From contig JAPFBL010000002.1 of NCBI GenBank assembly GCA_026182355.1, forward strand, positions 992,001-1,056,000: a stretch of 64,000 nt of DNA, read 5' to 3'. Shown piece after piece: positions 36,201 through 49,800 of this stretch (its first letter is position 1; each line of letters starts with the position of its first letter). The notes under the pieces were generated by a model. The model did no database searches. It saw only the letters and a list, made by a program, of their open reading frames with translations, and was not told the origin of the DNA. Source of the stretch: Hermatobates lingyangjiaoensis (taxonomy: Eukaryota > Arthropoda > Insecta > Hemiptera > Hermatobatidae). The translations under genes were made by a program, and so were the position numbers.

Positions 36201-39200
36201 GGGACCCTGAGCCCTTTAAAGAGCCAGGTAACGATTACCTTAAATTTTTTTGTCTCGGTTCCGATTGTTTTAGGCTTGATTTTCGCTTTCCATATACAAA
36301 TTCATTTGGAGTCATGGCCATAAATGGAAGTTTAAATCTTCTAGATTAACGACAACAAGCTATCACCTGACTCCTTATTTAAAATTAGAACGTTTTGTTA
36401 ATTTTACCTTAGAATTTGTTTATTCCCCTTCATGGTCATTTCTCATGTTGTAATTTCATTTTGCTGGATGAAGTGAAAGAGTTGAACTCAAAGTTATAAA
36501 TGATTCCATAATAAAATTCATGTATCAACATTATCATTTAGAGTAACATTGTAGCATAAAATATGTTACAGGTATGTGCTAAGTTGGGGTCATATTCAGA
36601 TGGCTGCTATAGTATAGCTGTAGCAGAGCACATGAGATTGCATTCCCTTGTAACTAGCAGTGTTGATCCTCAATGGAAAGGCGAAATGTGCAACTTGATT
36701 AGAGTCTGCACCGAGCCAATGCCTTTAAAACATCACTATCCAGTTTTTTCAGCTTCCTATCAACGACTTCCTTTGCAGGTAATTACTTTTGTAACTGAAT
36801 ATATATGAATATTAGAGGTTATTAATTATGTGAATATTTGAATTATTAATTTATATACTAAGGAACAAATCCGTTACATTCATTTCATTCAATAGTTTAA
36901 AGAGTATTCCTGCCATATTCTGCCGATCTATTTTTGTCTGTGAAAACCAAAGGCATCTTGAGACTATAATATATTATGTCATCTACCAACCATAGCCTTA
37001 ATAATTTCGAAGGAAATTGCGATTGATTATTCTCACCTTAATCTATGGGCGTCATATTAACTTTCCTGCAGTGTACAATGGGAAAGTGAAAAAGAGAATT
37101 CTCGTATGGTTTCCTGCTGATCGGTTGTGAAGTGAGATGACCATATAGATGAAAGAAAAATTCACATTTGCTTCTTCTTGCTGCAGATGGCCAAGTTTCT
37201 TTTCTGTTCTTGAAGTTTTAATGAAATCACATTAAAAAAACAATAACTTTTTTGCACTATTTAATACATCGAAATCCAATAATAACAAGAGAAGTATTTG
37301 AATTTGTATTCTTGTAAGTTGTATTCGTAAAAATTTATATTTTAAAATTTAATTCAGCAGTTGGTCTTTGAAAATGTGTGATAAAAACAAAAGTTTGGAT
37401 ATTCTTTACTCGTAACATTGTGTTAATTATTATCAGTTTTATTATTAGATTGTTGCGGAAATTTTTGGTGTTCTGGAATTCATAATTATACAGTAATTAT
37501 TTGTTTTAGTGGTGGACTCAGACATCAACATCGATTTCCTCTCATCTCAGAATTGTGTTGAATTATTTGTAGTTAATTGTTTTAGCAAGTATTGTTTTTA
37601 GCAAAAACATCACTTTTATTTTGTTTGAAGTTATTTTTTCTCGATTAACACAGTTATCTACAAAAACCTTTATTTGTCATTAAATGAGCCGTTTATTTTG
37701 AAAGTGGCCTAATTCCATTTTCCAAAAAAATTTAGCTAGCTATTTAAATAATTACATTTTTACGTTATCTTTACCTTTTGCAGCAAATTGTACAAAACTT
37801 ATTTAAAATTACTCAGAATTTTTATAACAAAAATTAGTTGATAAATAAAATGACAATATTTTTAAATTTTGTAAAACGCAAACCCTTAAATATCTCGATT
37901 TTAACATAAATGGAATTAGGCCACTTTCAAAATAAGCGGCTCAAATATTAATCACCTTAAATGTTTATTGATACTATTATGTTTGTGCCTTGCATCTGGA
38001 GAACCAGTAATGAACCTTCTCCTTGTTGGTAGAAATTAATAATAGCTGCAAATTACAAAATAAAAGCTTCAATTTTGACAACATTACACAATTTAAAAAC
38101 ACTGGTATCGAAATTTGTACTATATAAACTACTTTGTATAAACATTTATATAACAAGATTTCACAATAAACCACAGTATCAATTGGAAGGACCTCTTAAA
38201 ATTATTAGAACCTCTGTCGAAGCCTATTTGTTTTGTTTGAAAGATCTCTATCACTTTTCTGACTTTCATAGTGTGGTTTAGACGTTAATCATTTATACAT
38301 ATAAATAGCTACAATGACTAATTGAATTTTCACTCTAATTTAGCAATTAACTTGATAGGACACATCTCTCAAAAAAATTCCAGTTCACTATATTGATGTC
38401 TCATCAAGAGTTTTTTGTTGCAAATTGTTAAGATGTTTACGTGTTTAATAGTAAATGGAGATAATTTTCAATTGAACAATAAAGATTCTGTTGTAAGTCT
38501 TTTTGAATTTGGCAACTGTTAAGCGTTTCTAATATCTTTTGAAACATTTGTTTTTATGGAAAAGTAAGAATAGATCTTTTATAAAAAAAAAACCTATTTA
38601 CCTCTTTTTTAAAGCGATTTATTTAAAACGTTGAGTATTTGAACTTTTTTACGTATAATCTTTCATTTTATAATATATATATATATTTCTGATATTTTAG
38701 GACTCTGCCGATGTAGAATTAGTAAAACAAGACGATTTACCTTGTGATCTGTGTGTTCAATTGACGAAACATCTTAGAGATATCCTTGTTTCAAATACAA
38801 CTGAAGAGCAGTTTGAAATGGTTCTGGAAGGAATATGTGGTCAAATGGGAGAGAAACTGAAGACTGAGGTTTTTGATATGAATATTTGAAAAAAAAAACA
38901 TTTTCATTGTAAAGTTAATATAAGACTTAAGTTCCTCAAAGATTTCAGACATACTATTTTACTTTTAAATTATTCAAAGGAAAATACTTAGTTATCAAAA
39001 CACTTAACTAATATATATCTTATTTGTGGATTGTTACACTAGGCTGATATTCATATATGTAGTCATTTTATTTTTTTATAACTACTTTTGGGTCTTTTTT
39101 GCCCAGTTATCAAGAATGCACGATTTATATAATAGATTACCTACCTCTAAGCGTGATGTAATACCAAAAGTAAATTAAGTTTTGGGAATCATCATTAATG

Positions 39201-40764
39201 GTATTATTGAAAGAAATGCCTAAGAGCTGCAGTTTCATTTTTCTAATATTTAGTATTTCCTCACTGAGTTCATTATATGTTGTAATTTTTTACCACTTTA
39301 TTGTGGGTATAACTAAAGCCCTAAAAGAAGGTAATGACTTTTTGGAGGAAAACAAAAAACCATCCATGTATTTAATGTTACAGTCCTTAATGAACTGTTA
39401 TACTTTTTTTTAAAACTCATTATTGGGATTATTGTTTAATCATAAAAAATTTCAAATTGTATTTTCAGTGTATTCAATTCGCAAAAACCTATTTTAAAGT
39501 TATTTACCAATTCCTGACTGATGAATTGGAGGGAAAGAGTTTGTGTGAAGATATTTATATCTGTCCAAGAAGCAATAATCAGGTGAGGCTATTTTTTTCT
39601 TTCGTGTTAAAAATGAATAAGTAAACATGTTTTTCTATGATTACGCTTTAAATATTTAAAATTCAGTATATATTTTATATCTCAACATAGAAAAATTTTA
39701 GTAGAAAATAAAGGTAGGTGGTATATCTAAAATTCTTATTTAAAGAAAGGGTCAGTCGGTTTTTATTCCGCATTTATTTCCCTTTACTTTTCTATCTTTC
39801 GAAATGAATTCATAAGAGAATAAGAAGTTCATTATCAAAAAGCAAACAATATTTATTTTTTGTTGAAGACATTAAAGAAGTTCAATGGGTTTCAGAAATA
39901 AACATTCATTGCTAAACATAAAACCCCTTTTTTAAATTTTGATTGTCTATTCTTACTTTAAAAAAGTATATGAATTACCTTTTTTTTCTATCAAAATAAT
40001 TTTGAATTATTGTTTGTTGGTGGTAATTAAATTAGTGCGAAATCCCATTTCACATATTAGTATGCATGATTTTTGTATGCAAGAGTTGTAAGTAAAGAAA
40101 CGGAAAACATGGAATAACTTGTGACAGTTAAACAGGTTATTCAGAACTTGTAAACAAGTGCAACAGCGGATTCCTCAGAATTATTTAAAACAAAAATAAT
40201 GGTTTAATAACTAGCGGGAAATATAAACGATTTTATCTTACAAAATTTTCTTCCTCCCCTAACTGATTTCGGAACCCGTTTCATTTTCCCGAAAATATGT
40301 TCCACTTATTCTGAGTTAAAATGGATAAACAAACAAAAGTCTCCACACAAATGAAGTTTTATTCAACAACAACAACGCGTTTCGAACACTTTGTGTTCAT
40401 CATCAGGAAGACACCAATGATGTGGTACTGTAGGGTTGGTGTCTTCCTAATTATGAACACAAAGTGTTCGAAGCGCGTTGTTGTTGTTGTTGAATAAAAC
40501 TTCATTTGTGTGGAGACTTTTGTTTGTTTATCCATTTTACCTCAGAATGAGTAAATACCTCACAATTACGGATTGCACAACTAATGATGTTCCACTTATA
40601 TTTCTGATAGGGCCATTTTTTAATTGTATTAAATAACCGAGTTAAATTGGGTTTTACTGTATTAATATTTGGATCATAAAAAAACTACCTTTAGCCTAAG
40701 ATATCCTTGAATGTACCAAATAACATTTCGGTAAATTACTTTTGCTAATTAATACGCTAAATGG

Positions 40765-40817
<53 letters not shown>

Positions 40818-43800
40818 ATATATTCAAGTTGTTTGTTGGTTGTGTTTGAAGTAAAAATAATACTTTTCATTTATTTTATTTGAATAGGGGCTCATATTCA
40901 AAGCACAGATACAGCTTCTTAGTCTAATTGTTATCTTTTTCAAAGTCATTTCCAAAGTGGCAACAATAAAGAAAAATAAATGTATAACTTTCTTATGGAT
41001 ATAAATTTGGGCTTTAAACTTTATTCGTCTGAGCCATTGTAATTAAGTTGTTAATAAATGTTGCAGTTTTTAACTCACCTATAACGAGGACAGTAATGCT
41101 GTGATGCCACTCTTTTCTATCAATATATGGTAGATACCGTCTACCATGAAACTCAAGGGAGTTGGAAGTTTCAAACATATTCCATAATGAGTGCATGTTT
41201 GTTTTTCAGGCAGTGCTACCAATTACCTCAATTGTCATTTGTGTTATGTAAACTGACTGAGTCAAATTATATTACTGAATCAGACCCCATTCATACGGTT
41301 GTTTACTATGGTTTGGGTCCTGAATGATTGAAATAAACTACCAATTCAGCCACAGCTGTTCTTAAGAGGGCAATTAGGCAATTCAATTAGCATTTAAAGA
41401 TTATTATTTCTTAGTTGGAACTAGGAAGTACAATAAAATCAAATGCAACTTTTATATGGCTATTTTGGATATTTTACTACTAGGCATTTCAAAAAGAACT
41501 GTTTGCTGCAATTGGTCTATGGGCAATACATTACACACCTCTGTTCTATGCGATAGATATGAAGTAGAAACTGTGAATTGAAAGAATTCAAATCAATGAA
41601 ATATTCATTTAATCATTTAACACGTCATCTTTTATTCTCATTAATTGAAGCTTCTTATAATGCTTAATGGTTGAAGTTATTTGTTTTTTAGGGCATTCGG
41701 CCGCTTCTCATTGATGTCGAACAAGTAGATATTTCACATGATAGCAAAGGTAGTAATTTATATGTTTATTATAGTGTTGTTGTTCTTAATAACATCAAGT
41801 AAATACTTTCCTTCTTTTAACAGGAAAGCTCCATCACTTGCCTCTCTCTCGAATGGATCCCATTACTCGTATCCCTGCTCACTTCTTACAAGACGTAAAC
41901 CAGAAGGATGCTACGCTCTGTTCCCTGTGTGAATTGATTCTCCATTATGTCCAGCAGGTGGTGGAAACTATATACATTATTCTAATATTTAATTATTTTT
42001 GCTATTCAGAAATAATAGGGAAAGAATAAAAAAAATAGGAACAGTTGTCAAGAACTAAAGAAATTTAGAGTATATATTTTTGTAGCCATGAGATCAGCAT
42101 CAAACTAGAAACTTCAACCTTTTAGACATGACTATAGATTTTATAACTCTACTGACATGTATACTATGTTATAACACATTTTTCTTTTTTATCGAGGTTT
42201 GGTCTAGCTTCAATAATTCAACACCTTTAAGCCGACGTTTCGTCTATATTTGTAGACATCATTAGGGCTACATGGATACAGAATTTAATTACAATAACAT
42301 GTAAAGTAATTATATTACATTATTTAATTAATATACATAATTACCTTGGTATTTTTTTTCTACAAATATTTCTATAAATGTCTACAAATATAGACGAACG
42401 TCGGCTTAAAGGTGTTATATTATTGAAGCTAGACCAAACCTCCATAAAAAAGAAAAATAGTGTTAAATATATATGGTCATGATAAGGAAAACATTCTACT
42501 ATATTATAGACATAATACATGTGGTCTCGAAGTAACGTGTTTGTTGTTACTATTGAATATTCGAGAATCTTGGTTCTCGAATATATTCTTCGTTATATTC
42601 GAGAATATAACTCCTTATATAATGTGTAGGAGATGGAAAATAGTTCATAACATTTACTTATGTGAAGACGTAAAATTCATTGGTCCCGAGCATGCACTAT
42701 GTCATTTATTCGTTCAAAATCATTACTCCAATCAGATAAAAATAAGAAAACATTTAGTACACCCTGAATTATGTTGGTTTATGGGAGTTCTTCCCATTCT
42801 TTGATTGCTTCTGGTTTCTTTCTTTAACAGTTTGCTGTTGTAAGTAAAAAACGTTATAAGTGTAATTCATGTTATGAATGTGATATAGATTCACCCTCAT
42901 ATGTGGTTCCTGTATATCTAAACAGAGTCCCAAAAAAAAGCTTCCTAGTCTAGTAAAGAAGAACACTATGTGTTTGAAACTCCTTGTTTTTTTAAAAAAA
43001 CATTTGAGTTTGTACCCTTTTATTATTAATAGTTTTTTCCCAAATTGCGTAAATACAACAAAGTAACTGATTGCACAAGTTTTGAACCTTTAACAGTCAT
43101 AATGTTTCAATTTATACTAAACTATTCACAGTCAGTAACTTTACTAACAGAAATCAATGTTTTTTACTTATAACATAAGGTGTATCGACCTTTTTGAAGA
43201 AAAAAGCACGCATCTATCCAGGAAAAGGAATCACTCTTATTAATCTAAATTCATCTTCGTCAACTTAATTACATTCTTCTTTATTGCTATCATATACCCT
43301 ATTGTCAAATTTATGTTTCAAAAAAGAAACTTGCTTTCCTTGAAGTTAAAGAGAACGTAATATCGTCGTCATTGAGCATCTACTGTTTCAGTAGTATGTT
43401 TGAAGTATCCCTAATGTAATAAACTAGAAGAAGGCGAAATTTAGGTCTCCTGACTTAAATGTGTTTCCATGATTTCTTTTCTCAACCTTCTTTCAAAATA
43501 CTTCAATAGTATTTTAGAATAGGAAGTATGATTTGTGTAAATATGTCTTTTTAATTTTAAAGGTCCATCCTTTCATTTTCTAAACACTCATTAACAATCA
43601 AGCACATGGTCAGTGCTCGTTATTCATACAGGTGTATGTGTATAAATCCGAAGTGTAACTGTGTTAATGTGTCTGTTGGTTCGATATAAAGGTCTTACTA
43701 TTTTTTAGGTGATGCCTTAAATTTAGAATAGATAATCTGCCCTGGTGTAGAAAAATAACAGGAATTTGACTTAAAGCAATAGCCGTCACTAGCTTTGAGA

Positions 43801-46800
43801 TTGTCTATTTAGTAATTGATTAATATTACTAAACTGCAATACCAGGGTCAATTCTACATCTAGAGTCTTAAATTCTACCTAGCTCAAGTGTATTTAAAGT
43901 ACTGACCTTTAATGAGTACCTCATATCGTACAGGCTCGGGACGGACGGCTTAATATCCTCTCCGTGGGATGATATGCTTAGATTTTTTCATATTCTGCGT
44001 GAACGCGCAGCCCAGAGGTGAGCGCGCAAACCCTGGTTCACATTAGAAAAAAATAACTGGCTTACACCTTTATGCTCTTATAGTAGGTTGAACATTTAAC
44101 ATGTGCACCTCAGCTCAGGCTGGAGGCTATCTGCATTGGCAGCAGGTCCTAGAGACTTTCAACCTTTCACCAACATTTACTGGCTGTGCGGCATCGAATA
44201 GTGACATGTCTACGTGATATGAAGACTAAAAAATTTACTTTATGGAATTAGGAAAAGATTTTAGTTCTTGATAATCACATAAATGTTTGGCTGTTTTTAG
44301 TTTAATGAGATAATAAAATAAAAAAAATTATATTGTTTCCATAAACAATTAATTATATTTTACAGTTCAATATTTTAATTAACCTTATTAATCAATAAGT
44401 TAGTATTAATTAAACTAGTAACAATATTGATTTATTATTTATTCGCGTTTTAATAAGAAAGTTACTTTTGACATTTATTTACCAGTCTGCTAAAAGTGAA
44501 GAAAAATAGTTTGAAATGTTTAATATACTCATTGTAAATGTTATAGTGTATGTTATATTTTTATATAATGTAGGAGATAACTTTACCCAGTACGGAAGAA
44601 GAAATTAGAAGAGAATTGGAAATGGGTTGCTCGAAGCTTCCTAGGAGTATTGTGCAGCAGTGTGACACATTCGTGGAAACATACATGGACCAACTAGTCG
44701 CTCTTCTTTCCGAAGAAATTGACCCTTCTGTTGTAAGTTGTTCTTTTTTATTTTTTAATACTGGTTGGTTAGTAATATCTGTCGACAATCTAAAATTACA
44801 GCTTAAATACCACCATATCTGTGTTACCTCTTCATAAGAAAGCTTCTTACGAAATTCCGATTTCGTAAGGTCTTTCTGGGAAAAAAGTGCTTCATCTTAC
44901 AAACTTTGTTTCATCATATGAAAGGCCAAATTATCAAAGGAGACACTCTATATCTCATTCTTTTACACAGTTTTCAGACGTAAACATACCTCAAAATATA
45001 GGTTTTTTTTTCTTGGCATTTCCCCAGATCTCGGGGTTTTTTTGTAACACTGATATATTCATTTTATCTTGTATGAGAGTGACTCTCTTTAATTGTTTTC
45101 GCATTGGCCAACCCCTAAACCCCAGCATGATTTGAGCATTTCCTTGGCCAAGGAGGAACTTATCTCTTCCTCCTAGGTATTTCCCATTGGTTAGGAGGCA
45201 CAACTCTATTAGTGTTTTCGAAGTATCTCAGTCAGTCTCAAATACATGCCACTTCAGACGAAAGCATTTATGAAAAATATATTTTTTCTGCTTTTTCAAG
45301 CAAAAAATGGCTAAAGAATCTGAAGACAATAGCAGTTAAAACAAGTGAAAAATAAAATGCAAAAATATATTAAACAGAAAAATAAAAGTTCTGAAGTTAA
45401 AAAAAAATTATAAAAGTTAAAAAAAAAATTCAATTCATAATTTTAATTAAAATATAAAGTAAGTTATGTTGGTGTGTTCGTACGTCCTGTACGGGTACGT
45501 TTTGCAGTTAGCAAACGTTTGTCTCCTCCTCTGTATCCCCACCACCATATTCTCCCGTTCACCCACCCAGGCTCTCAGATCGAAAGGTAAATGACTTTAC
45601 ATTTTATTACGTTTTATTATTATAAGTTAATTTTATATTTACCTCTATACTTATTACAATTATAATATTGGTTATTACATACATAACATGTATTAAAGAC
45701 TGTCCAAACTGGACAAAATAGTACTGTTAAAAAGGTAGCAACACATAAAAAGAACGAGACACTTTCAATATTGTCATATAGACATATATCTTGTTCTTTT
45801 TATGTGTTGCTACTTTTTTAACTGTATTATTACATATATAGGTTGTTTTAATTTATCAAGTATTTTGGGGCGGTTATTGGTAACTTGGAACGCATTAGGT
45901 TATTTACAAAAACTCATCTTAGAATCCACTAACGAATTAATTTCGTATGAACAGGTGTGACTGTTTCTGAAGTACCATAATTCTTTTAATAATATTATAA
46001 TTATATTACTTTATTAAATATAATTATTATAATTATATTGCAATATTATATAAGTAATAAATGGTAATATTATTATATTATGTAACTGTATAATAATAAG
46101 CATAATGTTAGTGTAATATATCATTATAATTATTTAACAGATTCAATAATATATTGACTGTTTGATAGAATAGGTGTGTTATCTAATCGGGATTAGGTCA
46201 AATTTTCGAGGTTCAAAAATCAAAGTATCACTGCCGTTACGGTAATTTACTGCAATGAGAGTTTGATTTTTGAACCTAGAAAATTTAACCTAATCCCGAT
46301 TAGATAACACACCTATTATAATTCTATATATAATTAAATAATAATTATGTTTTAGAACCACTTACAATAAGCAAATATAAATTTTAATGTACAGTTCTTA
46401 AAATACCAAAAAATATCCTCCAAGTTATCTCCATAAGAATAGCCTCTTATAAAGTGTTATAACCCTTTATTATTAATAAACAAGTTAAAAGATATAATAA
46501 AATACAGAAGCAAGAACCATTTAATCTTGCTTCTACCTTTTAATCGATTACTTGTTTCCATTTAACTATTGTTGAAGAACTTTGGTATTACCATTGTGTT
46601 TAAACATGATAAAGACTTAAGAAGTTGTTTGATAAAGCATTCGATCAAAAGTATTGAAATTTATATTTTTAAAATTTCTTGTATGAATTGCAACTTAGTT
46701 ATACAGTAGAACCTCCTTGTAAGAGCAATTCGCTTTACGAGCAACCATTCATAAGAATTTTTATTTCGTACGACGAGTAAAAATTCGTGCACGAGCGACC

Positions 46801-49800
46801 GTTTTCCTTACGCCTAGATCGACTCTGTTTTAAGTTTAGTAGAATAATTAAACATGATTATTTCCTTCATGTATTTATTATTCAAGAAATATTATGCATA
46901 CTATATGTACAGTATTGTTTTTTTTTCGAATTGCACCTTTTCTGTTTAAAAAATAAACTTAAAACCTTTCATTTATGGGAGAGAACGGATTATTTATTTC
47001 CATATTAATTTCAATGCGAAAAATTGCTTCGTAATACTAGTAAATCGCAAAACGAGTTCGATCTGGGTAGAAACTCGTACTGCGAGGTTTTACTGTATTA
47101 GGAAAACTAGTACGAGTCTGAAAATAAGAGTTAAACACCAGTACAGTATTAGAAGAAAAGCATCATCCAGTACTTTATTTCAAAGCACTACCAGTTTAAT
47201 CATTGTGTAGATTGGAAATATGCCAAAGAAGTAGTTTACTGAAAGTCAACTAATAAAGGAATTATTTTAGTCTTGATTTATTAAAAATAATAATGTTGTT
47301 TGATTTATATCAGCCTTGTCATGCTCGAATTAGATCAGTTAGTTGTTGATAAGATAGTACAACAGCTGTTTTAATGGTTTCCTTTGTCTATCGGCAGTGT
47401 ATTTTTCCACTGTTTGGACTTGTTCTTTCCTCTTTCTTTTCTTAAACCTTACTATTTTTTGTTCTATTTCAACCTTTTGTCTCCTCCCTCTTTTATTTTT
47501 GTATATTGACAACAATTATATTGAAAGGCCTTACTTTTAAAGCTTTTTTATATATCTATTAATTTTTTGGGGACTTGTTTAATATATGCGTATAATCTGC
47601 ATTAAACATGTTTACAGAATTAATTATAATTGTCCTGGAATAACTATGAGTTAAATTAATGGAAGTTATTATTGCAGGTGTGTCCCAAAATAGGGGTGTG
47701 CCCTGGAGCTTCCTTGATTTCGGTAAGTTTAAAGGACAAGCCTAACTGTCCTCTGTGTCTTCTGGCCACCCAGTCCCTCAGTTCTAAGTTGAAAAACGTT
47801 GACAAGACAATTGTATGTAATGGGCTAATAGTTATTTTGTTTTTTTTTACTGATATCCATGTTAGATTAAAAAAAATGTTTTTCTTTTTAAGGACACTGT
47901 TAACAGTGCAATAGATGACCTCTGTATAAGAGATGAATTTCCATCTGATATAGCGTTGGAGTGCGTCAGTTTTATTTCAAGCTACAGATCAATCTTAGTT
48001 GATATGGTAATTGCTGAATTCCCCCCTCAGGAATCTTGCCTCTATATGGAACTTTGCACCGTTCCTAAAATGGACATACCTTCTTTTATTACTGGAAATA
48101 CAAGTTAGTCATTTTGTTTGGAAAGAATTATAAACATGTTATATTAATTACGTTTATTTCATTTATTATTGATTATTTGTCTATATTTACAACATATTGA
48201 TATTTAATTAATGATAACAGTATGTTTAATCATTGTTCCTAGCTCTTCCATAACCGAAATGAAAGAGATAAAACCATCTTCCAGTAGAAAGTGTTCCTAC
48301 TGGCAGAATTATTACGGAGATGAATATGGAGAGTATGTACCTGTTTGCAAATAGCCACTAGCCATGAACTCAACCCCTCAACACACTACTATCACAGACA
48401 ATCACAGAAGACATGAACATTCTTTCCACATATGATCACTAATAATTTTTAAAATTGAGGCACGATGACAGGGATTCCTTACTAGCAGACTTACCTTAAA
48501 CCACATAAACCTCCAACTAACAACAAAAATGCAAAATTTCCTGTAACATAAATTTAGAAACTACTAAAGTACTGATACTGAAAATAAGAATTAAACTGCA
48601 ATTAGAAGAAGCCTAGTGTACCACGTGTTTCTACCCGCCTTATTACAAGGTAATGGTACTAGGGTCAACGCTGAGGAAGAGGAAGTAATCTGTTTCTATC
48701 CCTCCTTATTATTACTACTTTTATTTGTTACTCTATAGTCCTGAATACTTTTTACTCTAAAGCTACAATGTTAGATTGGCCATTCCCTTAAAGTTTCCTT
48801 CCAAAGTATTCTCCTTGTCCGATATTTCGTATACAATGGGATAGCATAGTGTATCTGGTGTGGCATAGTGTTTTCTGCTGGTTTTTACCAAATCTACAAA
48901 GCTGATATCCGTACCATTCCACAAATATTTGTTTACACCTTTGCAGATGACACTGCAACCCTGTCAAGTGACCATGTTATCTCCACTCAAATCTTAGCTA
49001 TTCTTCTCCCTGTTGGATCCTCGTTGACAGAGTAAAAGATCAATATAAATGCAAAAGTTCTTCCGTATCACCCTACACTCTGAAGAAATTCTCAATCCAT
49101 GTGTATATTGAAAATTCTTCTCTTCCAATGTCAGGCATAGTACAATTTGTGCAATAAACGCCTGGGCCTGATGAAAGAGTACAATATACTATAAAATATC
49201 TAAGCAAATGATCAAACTGAACAAAATAAATTTCTAATATACGACACAATACTACAACATAATTGGACTGCCTGGAAGTTTGGAGATCAGCCAAGCCTTC
49301 GAACATCCTAAAAATTATACCAACCTCAGCAAAATCTTTGAAGATCTCTTTTAAGTTTGAACCAGAGAGAGCAATATTCCTTTGACTCAAAGAACAAACT
49401 AATCTTTCCACAATCCTCTAAACCAGTGTTTCCCAAACTTTTTCGAGTGACCGCCCCCTTGGGTCCATAAACCTATAACTTAACACCCTTGAATAATAAT
49501 CAGATTCCTAGACTAAATAACCAAATGAATAACATTTTAATAATTCAATTAAAATAATTACTAATCGAATATTTATTTAGAATACAATAGATGTATTGTT
49601 TCATAGCATATTTATGCAAAAGAATTAATATACAATAAAAGAAACTTAGGTGAGAAGATACTTTTAACATAAAAATGAATTATCAAAACAAATACTTTTA
49701 AGAAACCGTTTCCTAGAAGTTTACATGTCGCGTTCACATTTTAATTTAGAAACTATATTGCATGAACATTTTCAATTTATGGAAATAGAATCCCCCCTTC

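Noticed and set aside
48007..48030. gt..ag segment of 24 bases inside exon 13
   Set aside because: Far too short for an intron, and the coding frame runs through it into the next B5 cysteines.
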